A stretch of DNA of 20,397 bases. It comes from Comamonadaceae bacterium (GTDB lineage Bacteria; Pseudomonadota; Gammaproteobacteria; Burkholderiales; Burkholderiaceae_C). The stretch covers positions 1 through 20,397 of the forward strand of contig CANCDA010000020.1 of the NCBI GenBank assembly GCA_947374705.1, given 5' to 3'. Positions within the stretch are counted from its first letter, which is position 1. Each line of letters begins with the position of its first letter. The notes under the pieces were generated by a model. It ran no database searches. It saw nothing but the letters and a program-made list of their open reading frames with translations, and had not been told where the DNA came from. Positions 7,568 to 15,235 of the stretch are shown here, piece after piece. Made by a program: the position numbers and the translations under genes.

Positions 7568-8218
7568 TCAGGGGGCGACGCTATGCGCCAGCCAAGGTTT
7601 TTGCGCGAGACGCTGGGCTTCAAAGGTGGCGATTTTGTCAGACTGGCGCAGGGTCAGGCCGATGTCGTCAAAGCCGTTGAGCAGGCAGTATTTGCGGAAC
7701 GCCTCCACGGCAAACGGAATTTCTTCGCCTTGGGGCTTGACGATCACCTGGCGCTCCAAGTCCACCGTCAAGGTGTAGCCGGGGAAGACCAAGCATTCAT
7801 CAAACAACTGGCGGATGGTGGACTCTGGCAAGACGATGGGCAGCAGGCCATTTTTAAAACTGTTGTTGAAAAAAATGTCAGCGTAGCTGGGGGCGAGGAT
7901 GGTGCGAAAGCCGTATTGGTCCAGCGCCCAGGGCGCGTGCTCGCGCGATGAGCCGCAGCCAAAGTTCTTGCGTGCTAGCAAGACGGATGCGCCCGCGTAA
8001 CGGGGCTGGTTCAGCACGAAGTCTGGGTTGGGCTTGCGGCTGGCCGGGTCTTGACCGGGGAAGCCCGCGTCCAAGTAGCGCCACTCGTCAAACAGATTGG
8101 GGCCAAAGCCGGTCTTGCGGATGGACTTTAAAAACTGCTTGGGGATGATGGCATCGGTATCGACGTTCTCGCGGTCCATGGGGGCGACCAGACCCTTGTG
8201 TACGGTGAAGTTTTGCAT
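7568..8218 (-). CDS. leuD: 3-isopropylmalate dehydratase small subunit
   Basis: LeuD is the swivel-domain subunit that pairs with LeuC to isomerise 2-isopropylmalate to 3-isopropylmalate through dehydration and rehydration. The 216-residue product has the usual bacterial length. It carries the hallmark blocks DRENVDTDAIIPKQFL near the N-terminus, NFGCGSSREHAPWAL with the substrate-contacting Ser/Arg loop, and APSYADIFFNNSFKNGLLPI. It starts five bases after the leuC stop, so the subunits are almost certainly made from one message. The gene is complete. Confidence 0.97.
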   Translation of the reverse strand: MQNFTVHKGLVAPMDRENVDTDAIIPKQFLKSIRKTGFGPNLFDEWRYLDAGFPGQDPASRKPNPDFVLNQPRYAGASVLLARKNFGCGSSREHAPWALDQYGFRTILAPSYADIFFNNSFKNGLLPIVLPESTIRQLFDECLVFPGYTLTVDLERQVIVKPQGEEIPFAVEAFRKYCLLNGFDDIGLTLRQSDKIATFEAQRLAQKPWLAHSVAP

Positions 8219-8223
8219 GGTGT

Positions 8224-9675
8224 TCAGGCGAATTTACGGATGTCAACAAAATGGCCGTGCACTGCGGCAGCGGCGGCCATGGCCGGGCTGACCAAGTGGG
8301 TGCGCCCACCCGCGCCCTGACGGCCTTCGAAGTTGCGGTTGCTGGTGGAGGCGCAGCGCTCGCCGGGCTCTAGCCGGTCGGCGTTCATGGCCAGGCACAT
8401 GGAGCAACCGGGTTCGCGCCATTCAAAGCCAGCCGCCACAAAAATCTTGTCTAAGCCTTCGCGCTCGGCCTGTTCTTTCACCAAGCCAGAGCCGGGCACA
8501 ACCAATGCCAGCTTGACGTTTTTGGCGACCTTGAGGCCGAGTTTTTTCACCAGGGCAGCGGCTTCGCGCATGTCTTCTATGCGGCTGTTGGTGCATGAAC
8601 CAATGAAGACCTTGTCCACAAAGATATCGTTCAGCGCTTTGCCGGGTTGCAGGCCCATGTAGGTGAGCGCGCGCTCAATGGCACTGCGTTTGTTGTCGTC
8701 TTTTTCCTTGTCGGGGTCGGGCACGCGGGCATCAATGCCCAGCACCATCTCGGGCGAGGTACCCCAGGTGACTTGCGGCAGGATTTGTGCGGCGTCCAAC
8801 TCGACCACGGCGTCAAAGTGGGCATCGGCGTCGGAGTGCAAGGTGCTCCAGTAGGCGGCGGCTTGATCCCATTCCACACCGCCAATGAATTTGCCTGAGA
8901 TGGGGTCGGTGCCGGGGGACAGCAGACGGCCTTTGACATACTCGATGGTCTTGTCATCCACCGCGATCAGACCCGCACGCGCGCCTGCTTCGATGGCCAT
9001 GTTGCAGACCGTCATGCGGCCTTCCATGCTGAGGGCGCGAATGGCCGAGCCAGCAAACTCAATCGTGCTGCCCGTGCCGCCCGCCGTGCCGATTTTGCCG
9101 ATGATCGCGAGCACGATGTCTTTGGCGGTGCAGCCTTTGCTGAGTGTGCCGTTCACGCGGATCAGCAGGTTTTTGGCCTTCTTGGCCAGCAGGGTTTGCG
9201 TGGCCAGCACGTGCTCGACTTCGCTGGTGCCTATGCCGTGCGCCAGCGCGCCGAAGGCCCCGTGGGTGGAGGTGTGCGAGTCACCACAAACGACGGTCAT
9301 GCCGGGCAGGGTGGCGCCGTTTTCAGGGCCAATCACGTGCACAATGCCTTGGCGCTTGGACAGGAAGGGGAAGAAGGCGGCCGCGCCGTACTCTTTGATG
9401 TTGCTATCGAGCGTGGTGATTTGCTCTTTGCTGATGGGGTCGGTGATGCCGTCGTAGCCCAGATCCCAATCAGTTGTGGGCGTGTTGTGGTCGGCGGTGG
9501 CGACGATGGAGCTGATGCGCCACACCTTGCGATGGGCCTGACGCAGGCCTTCAAAGGCTTGCGGGCTAGTGACTTCATGCACCAGGTGGCGGTCGATGTA
9601 GAGGATGGCGGTGCCGTCTTCTTCGGAATGGACGACGTGTTCGTCCCAGATTTTGTCGTAAAGCGTGCGTCCCAT
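8224..9675 (-). CDS. leuC: 3-isopropylmalate dehydratase large subunit
   Basis: LeuC is the catalytic [4Fe-4S] subunit of isopropylmalate isomerase, an aconitase-superfamily enzyme of leucine biosynthesis. The 483-residue protein is near the usual 465-480. It shows the active-site blocks ATADHNTPT, VCGDSHTSTHGAFGALAHGIGTSE and GGTGSTIEFAG. The three cluster cysteines are in FIGSCTNSR (Cys361) and PGCSMCLAMN (Cys424 and Cys427), followed by CASTSNRNFEGRQG. The ATG at 9675 has an AGGA ribosome site about eight bases upstream. The 56-base gap before it holds no convincing promoter, so read-through from gltA and the small gene upstream is possible. The gene is intact. Confidence 0.97.
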   Translation of the reverse strand: MGRTLYDKIWDEHVVHSEEDGTAILYIDRHLVHEVTSPQAFEGLRQAHRKVWRISSIVATADHNTPTTDWDLGYDGITDPISKEQITTLDSNIKEYGAAAFFPFLSKRQGIVHVIGPENGATLPGMTVVCGDSHTSTHGAFGALAHGIGTSEVEHVLATQTLLAKKAKNLLIRVNGTLSKGCTAKDIVLAIIGKIGTAGGTGSTIEFAGSAIRALSMEGRMTVCNMAIEAGARAGLIAVDDKTIEYVKGRLLSPGTDPISGKFIGGVEWDQAAAYWSTLHSDADAHFDAVVELDAAQILPQVTWGTSPEMVLGIDARVPDPDKEKDDNKRSAIERALTYMGLQPGKALNDIFVDKVFIGSCTNSRIEDMREAAALVKKLGLKVAKNVKLALVVPGSGLVKEQAEREGLDKIFVAAGFEWREPGCSMCLAMNADRLEPGERCASTSNRNFEGRQGAGGRTHLVSPAMAAAAAVHGHFVDIRKFA

Positions 9676-9731
9676 AGCGTGTTCCTAGGTGTTCTTGATG
9701 CGGGTGATTGGCCGGTCGGCTATTTTATTCT

Positions 9732-10115
9732 TCAATCGGTGATCGTGAGATGGGGGCTCAGTTCGCGCACGCGGTGATCGACGTAGTAACCGCCAAACTC
9801 GGTGTAGCGCATCAAGTGCCGCTGGCACTGGGTGCAGTGCCAGACCTCCGCGCGGTTGTAGGGGAAGAATTTGATGGCCACCGGCGCGGTGGCGGAGGCG
9901 TAGCGTGTGCCTTCGGGGTGGTGTTCCTCAAAGGTGGGCTCGTAAAGGTCTGGGTCGCGCAAAGTGCCCAGGGGCTTCACATTGGCCTGGGGCCAGCGGT
10001 CTTCGCTCAGACTCTCCCAGCCCGTGCAGGGGCCTAGGCCGCAACTGCACGGTGTGATGGGTGAGGTGGGTGCCGTGACGCGTTGAAGCTCATCGGCACT
10101 GGGAATGAAATCCAC
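9732..10115 (-). CDS. Small Cys-rich protein, possible metal binder, function unknown
   Basis: I do not recognise the function of this 127-residue soluble protein. It has no signal peptide or membrane helix. Two cysteine clusters stand out. The N-terminal one is PCSCGLGPC (Cys23, Cys25, Cys30). The central one is HCTQCQRH (Cys94 and Cys97, flanked by His93 and His100). Together they look like a CxxC-type zinc or Fe-S site assembled from two halves. Aromatic, acidic segments (DPDLYEPTFEEHHPEG, YTEFGGYYVDHRVREL) follow or intervene. The start appears to be GTG at 10115, three bases after the gltA stop, so it is probably translated from the gltA message. leuC follows 56 bases later. The tight spacing and clean reading frame argue for a real gene. 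Confidence 0.75.
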   Translation of the reverse strand: MDFIPSADELQRVTAPTSPITPCSCGLGPCTGWESLSEDRWPQANVKPLGTLRDPDLYEPTFEEHHPEGTRYASATAPVAIKFFPYNRAEVWHCTQCQRHLMRYTEFGGYYVDHRVRELSPHLTITD

Positions 10116-10118
10116 AGA

Positions 10119-11429
10119 TCAGCGTTTGGCCAGCGGCTTGACTTCGCGGTGAGCGGAGCCGGTGAAGAGCTGACGGGGACGACCGATTTTGTACTCGGGG
10201 TCGCTGATCATCTCGTTGAGCTGAGCGATCCAACCCACGGTGCGGGCCAGGGCGAACACGGCGGTGAACAGACCGGTCGGAATGCCGATGGCGCGCTGCA
10301 CGATGCCGGAGTAGAAGTCCACGTTCGGATACAGCTTGCGCGAGACGAAATAGTCGTCTTCCAGTGCAATTTTTTCCAGCGCCATGGCCAGCTTGAACAG
10401 CGGGTCGTTTTCCAGGCCCAGCTCGGCCAGAACTTCCTTGCAGGTTTCCTGCATGAGCTTGGCGCGGGGGTCGTAGTTTTTATAAACGCGGTGACCAAAG
10501 CCCATGAGCTTGACGCCGGAGTTTTTGTCCTTGACCTTCTCCATGAACTCAGCCACCTTGGCCACGCCACCTTGGCGCTGGATGTCTTCGAGCATGTTCA
10601 GGCAGGCTTCATTCGCACCGCCGTGTGCCGGGCCCCACAGGCAGGCGACACCTGCTGCAATGGCGGCAAACGGGTTCGTGCCGGAGGAGCCGCACAGGCG
10701 CACCGTGGATGTGGAGGCGTTTTGTTCGTGGTCGGCGTGCAGGATGAAGATGCGGTCCAGTGCGCGCTCCAGAACGGGGCTGACTTTGTATTCGGCACAA
10801 GGCGTGGCGAACATCATGTGCAGGAAGTTACCTGCATAGCTCAGCTCGTTCTTCGGGTACATGAAGGGCTGGCCTACGCTGTACTTGTAGGCCATGGCGA
10901 CCAAGGTCGGCATCTTGGCAATCAAGCGGATGGCCGAAATTTCACGGTGCTCCGGGTTGTTGATGTCGGTGCTGTCGTGATAGAAAGCCGACAGGGCACC
11001 CACCAGGCCGGTCATGATGGCCATGGGGTGCGCGTCACGGCGAAAGCCACGCAAGAAAAACTGCATTTGCTCGTTGACCATGGTGTGGTTGGTCACGCGC
11101 TTGGTGAAGTCTGCCTTGGCCTGTGTGTTGGGCAGATCGCCGTACAGCAGCAGGTGGCAGGTTTCTAAAAAGTCGCACTGAGTGGCCAACTGCTCAATGG
11201 GGTAACCGCGGTACAGCAGTTCGCCTTTGTCGCCGTCAATATAGGTGATAGCCGACTGGCAAGAAGCGGTTGAGAGAAAGCCCGGATCGTAGGTGAACAT
11301 GCCGGTTTGACCGTAGAGCTTGCGGATATCGACGACGTCCGGGCCGACGCTGCCTTGGTAAACGGGCAGATCAATGCTGGGGGTGCCGTTACTGAACGAC
11401 AGGGTGGCTTTGTTATCAGCGAGTTTCAT
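10119..11429 (-). CDS. gltA: Citrate synthase
   Basis: GltA condenses oxaloacetate with acetyl-CoA to give citrate and CoA, the entry step of the TCA cycle. The 436-residue product matches the larger gram-negative enzyme, usually hexameric and NADH-inhibited, with an N-terminal domain (ATLSFSNGTPSIDLPVYQGSVG) in front of the catalytic core. Catalytic residues are recognisable: His269 in GPAHGGANEA, His313 in GFGHRVYKNYDPRAK and Asp371 in NVDFYSG. Substrate contacts include HADHEQNASTSTVR. An AAGG ribosome site lies about five bases before the ATG. It follows sdhE by nine bases, so it appears to be part of the sdh transcript. The small unknown gene starts three bases after its stop. Confidence 0.97.
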   Translation of the reverse strand: MKLADNKATLSFSNGTPSIDLPVYQGSVGPDVVDIRKLYGQTGMFTYDPGFLSTASCQSAITYIDGDKGELLYRGYPIEQLATQCDFLETCHLLLYGDLPNTQAKADFTKRVTNHTMVNEQMQFFLRGFRRDAHPMAIMTGLVGALSAFYHDSTDINNPEHREISAIRLIAKMPTLVAMAYKYSVGQPFMYPKNELSYAGNFLHMMFATPCAEYKVSPVLERALDRIFILHADHEQNASTSTVRLCGSSGTNPFAAIAAGVACLWGPAHGGANEACLNMLEDIQRQGGVAKVAEFMEKVKDKNSGVKLMGFGHRVYKNYDPRAKLMQETCKEVLAELGLENDPLFKLAMALEKIALEDDYFVSRKLYPNVDFYSGIVQRAIGIPTGLFTAVFALARTVGWIAQLNEMISDPEYKIGRPRQLFTGSAHREVKPLAKR

Positions 11430-11438
11430 GGGGGCCTT

Positions 11439-11717
11439 TCAGAAGGGTTCTCTTAACATTTTCAAAACTTCGTGGATTTCGGCGCGATCCAACTCCGCAT
11501 CGACTTTAACCAGCGACTGGCGACCCAAATGCAGGTCCAGCAAGTCGTTGTCGCTCAAGTCCATCAAGGCCATCAAACCCTCGGACTGCCTAACAGTCAG
11601 CGAGGATTCGTATTTCCGAAAAAATCGGTCGATGAAGAGATCGTTCTCCAGCAGGCCCCGGCGGCAGCGCCACTTCAGCTTGCTCAGGGCTCTTTCTTCG
11701 ATCAGTTCATCGTTCAT
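11439..11717 (-). CDS. sdhE: SdhE-family FAD assembly factor for succinate dehydrogenase
   Basis: SdhE (DUF339/CptB/YgfY family) helps attach FAD covalently to SdhA. The 92-residue product starts MNDELIEERALSKLKWRCRRG and contains the signature RGxxE in RRGLLENDLFIDRFF, the residues that contact SdhA in characterised homologues. The rest is the expected small helical bundle (LMDLSDNDLLDLHLG). The ATG at 11717 is preferred over an in-frame TTG at 11729, because family similarity begins at MNDE; neither has a strong ribosome site. It sits 20 bases after sdhB and nine before gltA. Its place straight after the enzyme it matures supports the assignment. Confidence 0.92.
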   Translation of the reverse strand: MNDELIEERALSKLKWRCRRGLLENDLFIDRFFRKYESSLTVRQSEGLMALMDLSDNDLLDLHLGRQSLVKVDAELDRAEIHEVLKMLREPF

Positions 11718-11737
11718 CGGTATTTTCAATGCCGAAC

Positions 11738-12442
11738 TTAAATCGCCCGTGCCACCATCATCTCTTTAATCTTGCCAATGGCCTTGGTGGGGTTGAGACC
11801 CTTGGGGCAAACATCGACGCAATTCATGATGGTGTGGCAGCGGAACAGGCGGTACGGGTCTTCCAGGTTGTCCAGGCGATCCGCAGTGGCTTCGTCGCGG
11901 CTGTCGGCAATGAAGCGGTAGGCTTGCAGCAGGCCAGCGGGGCCGACAAACTTGTCCGGGTTCCACCAAAAACTCGGGCAGCTGGTGGAGCAGGACGCAC
12001 ACAAAATGCACTCGTACAAACCGTTGAGCTCTTCGCGCTCTTCGGGGCTTTGCAGACGCTCTTTTTCGGGCGGGCGGTTGTCGTTGATCAGGTAGGGCTT
12101 GATCGAGTTGTACTGCTTGAAAAACTGCGTCATGTCCACGATCAAGTCACGCACCACCGGTAGGCCGGGCAGCGGCTTGAGCACGATGGTGCCTTTGAGC
12201 GAGAGCATATTGGTCAGGCAGGCCAGACCGTTTTTGCCGTTGATATTCATCGCGTCAGAGCCACACACGCCTTCGCGGCAGGAGCGGCGGAAGGAGATGC
12301 TGGGGTCCACGGCTTTGAGTTTCATCAACACGTCCAGCAACATGCGTTCTGTGCCATCGAGTTCGACCTCGATGGTCTGCATGTAGGGCTTGGCGTCGGT
12401 ATCCGGGTCGTAGCGGTAAATTTGGAAAGTACGTTTGGTCAT
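11738..12442 (-). CDS. sdhB: Succinate dehydrogenase iron-sulfur subunit
   Basis: SdhB carries electrons from the FAD of SdhA to quinone at the membrane anchor of complex II. The 234-residue product holds all three cluster-binding sets. The [2Fe-2S] site has Cys55 and Cys60 in SCREGVCGSDA and Cys75 in NGLAC, with Asp63 in the position where E. coli SdhB also has Asp. The [4Fe-4S] and [3Fe-4S] sites use CILCASCSTSC (Cys145, 148, 151, 155) and CHTIMNCVDVC (Cys202, 208, 212). Length and motifs match E. coli SdhB closely. It starts 12 bases after the sdhA stop and is followed by sdhE. The gene is intact. Confidence 0.98.
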   Translation of the reverse strand: MTKRTFQIYRYDPDTDAKPYMQTIEVELDGTERMLLDVLMKLKAVDPSISFRRSCREGVCGSDAMNINGKNGLACLTNMLSLKGTIVLKPLPGLPVVRDLIVDMTQFFKQYNSIKPYLINDNRPPEKERLQSPEEREELNGLYECILCASCSTSCPSFWWNPDKFVGPAGLLQAYRFIADSRDEATADRLDNLEDPYRLFRCHTIMNCVDVCPKGLNPTKAIGKIKEMMVARAI

Positions 12443-12454
12443 GAAAGTTCCCGC

Positions 12455-14248
12455 TTAGAAGGAGCGAACGGTGAGGGGCACGGACTCGACGGTCAGTGGC
12501 TTCATTTGAACCGGCTTGTAGCTCAGGCGGTTGCCTTCGCTATGCCACAGGGTGTGCTTGTGCCATTCTGCGTCGTTGCGGCCATTGGGGTGCGCGGGCG
12601 TGTCGGCGTAGTCGTCCACGGTGTGGGCACCACGGCTCTCGTGACGGGCGGCGGCTGAGACGATGGTGGCCTCTGCGGCCTCAATCAGGTTTTCAACTTC
12701 CAGCGCTTCAATGCGCGCGGTATTGAAAATCTTGGATTTGTCCTTGAGACCGATGGTGTTGACGCGCTTGCGCAGCGCCGCCATTTTGGCCACGCCTTCG
12801 TCCATCAAAGCCTGGGTACGGAACACGCTAGCGTGCTGCTGCATGGTGGCGCGGATGTCGTTGGCCACGTCCTGCGCATACTCACCGTCTGTGGCATTGT
12901 CCAAGCGCGCTATGCGGGCCAGTGTTTTGTCGGCGGCATCGGCGGGCAGGGCCTTGTGCTGGGCCGTTTTGTTGAACTCCACAATGTGATTGCCCGCAGC
13001 GCGGCCAAACACCAGCAAGTCCAACAGCGAGTTGGTGCCCAAGCGGTTAGCGCCGTGCACGCTCACGCAGGAGCATTCGCCCACAGCGTACAGGCCGTTG
13101 ACGACAACACTCTCATTGGCGGCGTTTTGCGTGACGACTTGGCCATTGATATTGGTCGGGATGCCGCCCATTTGGTAGTGGATGGTGGGCACGACGGGGA
13201 TCGGCTCTTTGGTGATATCGACATTGGCAAAGTTGTGACCAATCTCGAACACCGAAGGCAGGCGCTTCATGATGGTGTCGGCACCCAGGTGGGTCATGTC
13301 GAGGTTGATGTAGTCCTTATTGGGGCCGCAGCCGCGACCTTCCTTGATCTCTTGATCCATGCAGCGTGACACGTAGTCGCGCGGGGCCAGGTCTTTGTAG
13401 GCGGGGGCATAGCGCTCCATGAAGCGCTCGCCATTGCTGTTGCGCAAAATCGCGCCTTCGCCACGGCAGCCTTCGGTCAGCAGCACACCAGCACCGTGCA
13501 CGCCGGTGGGGTGGAATTGCCAGAACTCCATGTCTTCCAGCGGAATGCCTGCGCGCGCCGCCATGCCCAGGCCATCACCCGTGTTGATGAATGCATTGGT
13601 GGATGCTTCAAAAATACGGCCAGCGCCGCCGGTGGCCAGCAGCGTGGTCTTGGCTTCAAAAATATGCGTCTCGCCGGTTTCCATCTCAATCGCGGTCACG
13701 CCGACCACGTCGCCATCGGCATCCCGGATCAGGTCCATGGCCAGCCATTCGACAAAGAACTGGGTGCGGGCTTGCACGTTTTGTTGGTACAGCGTGTGCA
13801 GCATGGCGTGGCCCGTACGGTCAGCTGCAGCGCAAGCACGTTGCACCGGCTTTTCACCGTAGTTGGCGGTGTGACCTCCAAACGGACGCTGGTAAATCGT
13901 GCCATCCGGGTTGCGATCAAAGGGCATTCCCATGTGCTCCAGCTCATAGACGACCTTGGGGGCTTCGCGACACATGTACTCGATAGCGTCCTGGTCGCCG
14001 AGCCAGTCAGAGCCCTTGACGGTGTCGTAGAAGTGGAAGTGCCAGTTGTCCTCGCTCATATTGCCCAGTGATGCACCGATACCGCCTTGGGCGGCCACCG
14101 TGTGCGAGCGGGTGGGGAAGACTTTGGACAACACGGCCACATTGAGGCCAGCGCGGGCCAGTTGCAGCGAAGCGCGCATGCCAGAGCCACCGGCTCCGAC
14201 GATGACGACGTCAAATTTGCGTTTGCTAACAGAATTGTTGCTCGACAT
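12455..14248 (-). CDS. sdhA: Succinate dehydrogenase flavoprotein subunit
   Basis: SdhA oxidises succinate to fumarate with covalently bound FAD on the cytoplasmic face of complex II. The 597-residue protein shows the dinucleotide fold VVIVGAGGSGMRASLQLA. SHTVAAQGG holds His49, the expected FAD attachment residue. The active-site block is HPTGVHGAGVLLTEGCRGEGA, and the substrate/FAD blocks HYQMGGIPTN and GANRLGTNSLLDLLVFGRAAG are also present. Its start lies three bases after the sdhD stop, and sdhB follows after 12 bases. The usual complex II length and all key motifs are present. The separate sdhE downstream would supply flavinylation. Confidence 0.98.
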   Translation of the reverse strand: MSSNNSVSKRKFDVVIVGAGGSGMRASLQLARAGLNVAVLSKVFPTRSHTVAAQGGIGASLGNMSEDNWHFHFYDTVKGSDWLGDQDAIEYMCREAPKVVYELEHMGMPFDRNPDGTIYQRPFGGHTANYGEKPVQRACAAADRTGHAMLHTLYQQNVQARTQFFVEWLAMDLIRDADGDVVGVTAIEMETGETHIFEAKTTLLATGGAGRIFEASTNAFINTGDGLGMAARAGIPLEDMEFWQFHPTGVHGAGVLLTEGCRGEGAILRNSNGERFMERYAPAYKDLAPRDYVSRCMDQEIKEGRGCGPNKDYINLDMTHLGADTIMKRLPSVFEIGHNFANVDITKEPIPVVPTIHYQMGGIPTNINGQVVTQNAANESVVVNGLYAVGECSCVSVHGANRLGTNSLLDLLVFGRAAGNHIVEFNKTAQHKALPADAADKTLARIARLDNATDGEYAQDVANDIRATMQQHASVFRTQALMDEGVAKMAALRKRVNTIGLKDKSKIFNTARIEALEVENLIEAAEATIVSAAARHESRGAHTVDDYADTPAHPNGRNDAEWHKHTLWHSEGNRLSYKPVQMKPLTVESVPLTVRSF

Positions 14249-14251
14249 GAA

Positions 14252-14617
14252 TTACAGCCTCCACAGGACTTGAACAGCCCAACCAGCGCATGCCGCCAGC
14301 CAGACCAGGGTGAATACTTGCAGTGACAGGCGGATCGAGACGGGCTTGATGTAGTCCATCCAGATGTCGCGCATGCCGACCCACACGTGGTAGGCCAGCG
14401 CGATGATGACGACGAAGGTCAACACCTTCATCCACTGCGCGGCAAAAATGCCAGCCCAGCTCTCGTAGCCGATGGGGCCTTTGGTCAGCAGAACCTGTGC
14501 CAGCACGAGCAAGGTGAACAGTGCCATCAGCGCCGCAGTGACGCGTTGGCCGAGCCAGTCGCGCAGTCCGTAATGGGCACCGACAACGGTGCGTTTGGAG
14601 CCGTAATTAACAGTCAT
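14252..14617 (-). CDS. sdhD: Succinate dehydrogenase membrane anchor subunit
   Basis: SdhD is one of the two membrane anchors that bind heme b and ubiquinone in complex II. The 121-residue product has three predicted helices (around residues 25-45, 60-82 and 98-118). It contains AYHVWVGMRDIWMDY: His77 lies eleven residues before Asp88-Tyr89, the same spacing as His71 and Asp82-Tyr83 in E. coli SdhD. The tyrosine is the expected quinone contact. It lies 17 bases after sdhC and three before sdhA. Length and topology are normal. Confidence 0.93.
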   Translation of the reverse strand: MTVNYGSKRTVVGAHYGLRDWLGQRVTAALMALFTLLVLAQVLLTKGPIGYESWAGIFAAQWMKVLTFVVIIALAYHVWVGMRDIWMDYIKPVSIRLSLQVFTLVWLAACAGWAVQVLWRL

Positions 14618-14634
14618 GATGTATCTCTTGGGGA

Positions 14635-15081
14635 TTAGTAGAGGCCAAACAGCTTGGCACCCAGAATCGCCGTCAGGCTCAGGCTGAGCGCCAGAGTGAC
14701 GACGGCAGAGGACTTACCAAATTCCTTGCTGACGGCGGCGTGGCTGATGTCCATCCAGAGGTGACGCAGGCCCGCGATCATGTGGTGCAGATAGGCCCAG
14801 ATCAAAGCCAGCACCACCAACTTGATGATGAAGCCTGGAAACACCCAAAGCCCCACATTGAACGCGGCTGTGAACTTGGCGAATGAAATCTCAGAACTCA
14901 GTGATTTATCGAACAGCCAGATGATGAAGGGTAGCAGGATGAACATCAACGCGCCGCTGATGCGGTGCAAGATGGACACGATGCCTGCCACGGGCAAGCG
15001 GTAGCCAGGTAAATCGGTAAAGGCGTTGATGTTGCGAAATTCGGGCCGCTTGGGCCGGGGTGCGTTGGCAAGATCAGTCAT
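14635..15081 (-). CDS. sdhC: Succinate dehydrogenase cytochrome b556 subunit
   Basis: SdhC is the cytochrome b anchor of complex II. The 148-residue product has a short cytoplasmic N-terminus (RPKRPEFRNINAFTDL) and then three membrane helices (about 28-56, 72-103 and 122-146). SILHRISG supplies Ser36 and Arg40, corresponding to the quinone-site residues. HHMIAGLRHLWMD contains the heme ligand His100, with the second histidine seven residues on as in E. coli. It is the first gene of the sdhCDAB-sdhE-gltA run. The 154 bases before it hold a promoter candidate and a 10-bp palindrome. No strong ribosome site is visible before the ATG. Confidence 0.96.
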   Translation of the reverse strand: MTDLANAPRPKRPEFRNINAFTDLPGYRLPVAGIVSILHRISGALMFILLPFIIWLFDKSLSSEISFAKFTAAFNVGLWVFPGFIIKLVVLALIWAYLHHMIAGLRHLWMDISHAAVSKEFGKSSAVVTLALSLSLTAILGAKLFGLY

Positions 15082-15135
15082 GGTGGGGCTTTCTTGGCTT
15101 TCGGTGGTGTAACCGCTTGGTCGTTATGGAAGGAA

Positions 15136-15145
15136 GGGTTAACCC
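15136..15145. promoter_or_regulatory. 10-bp perfect palindrome in the sdhC leader
   Basis: GGGTTAACCC is a perfect palindrome 54 bases before the sdhC ATG. It lies just downstream of the candidate sdh promoter start, where a bound repressor could block elongation. A weaker inverted repeat, ATTGC-N6-GCAAT, lies next to it at 15154-15169. No regulator can be named, and the motif differs from the palindrome found between gntR and mdh. Confidence 0.3.
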
Positions 15146-15185
15146 GAAATTCTATTGCAATGCAGCAATTGAACGGCGGGGCTTT

Positions 15186-15215
15186 ATTATTTTTCTTTGC
15201 ACGAAGCGTGGTGAA
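15186..15215 (-). promoter_or_regulatory. Candidate sigma70 promoter of the sdh-gltA operon
   Basis: On the minus strand TTCACC (15215-15210, 4 of 6) and AATAAT (15191-15186, 5 of 6) are 18 bases apart. Transcription would begin near 15179, giving a leader of about 98 bases. The match is moderate. A second -10-like TAGAAT (15154-15149) lacks a matching -35 at 17-18 bases. Confidence 0.35.
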
Positions 15216-15235
15216 AAACAGGCGATTCAAAAGTT

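Noticed and set aside
7559..7591. Intrinsic terminator after leuD (six T on the minus strand)
   Set aside because: Only a 4-bp stem with a long loop can be drawn upstream of the T-run, and nine bases lie between them.
9700..9731. A/T-rich stretch before leuC as a promoter
   Set aside because: TAAAAT-like bases are present at the end of the small gene, but no matching -35 lies 16-18 bases upstream.
10083..11168. Long open frame opposite gltA (361 codons)
   Set aside because: It lies entirely antisense to a complete citrate synthase gene apart from its extreme 5' end. Its composition (His/Val/Gln-rich, no motif) is what reverse-frame reading of GC-rich coding DNA gives.
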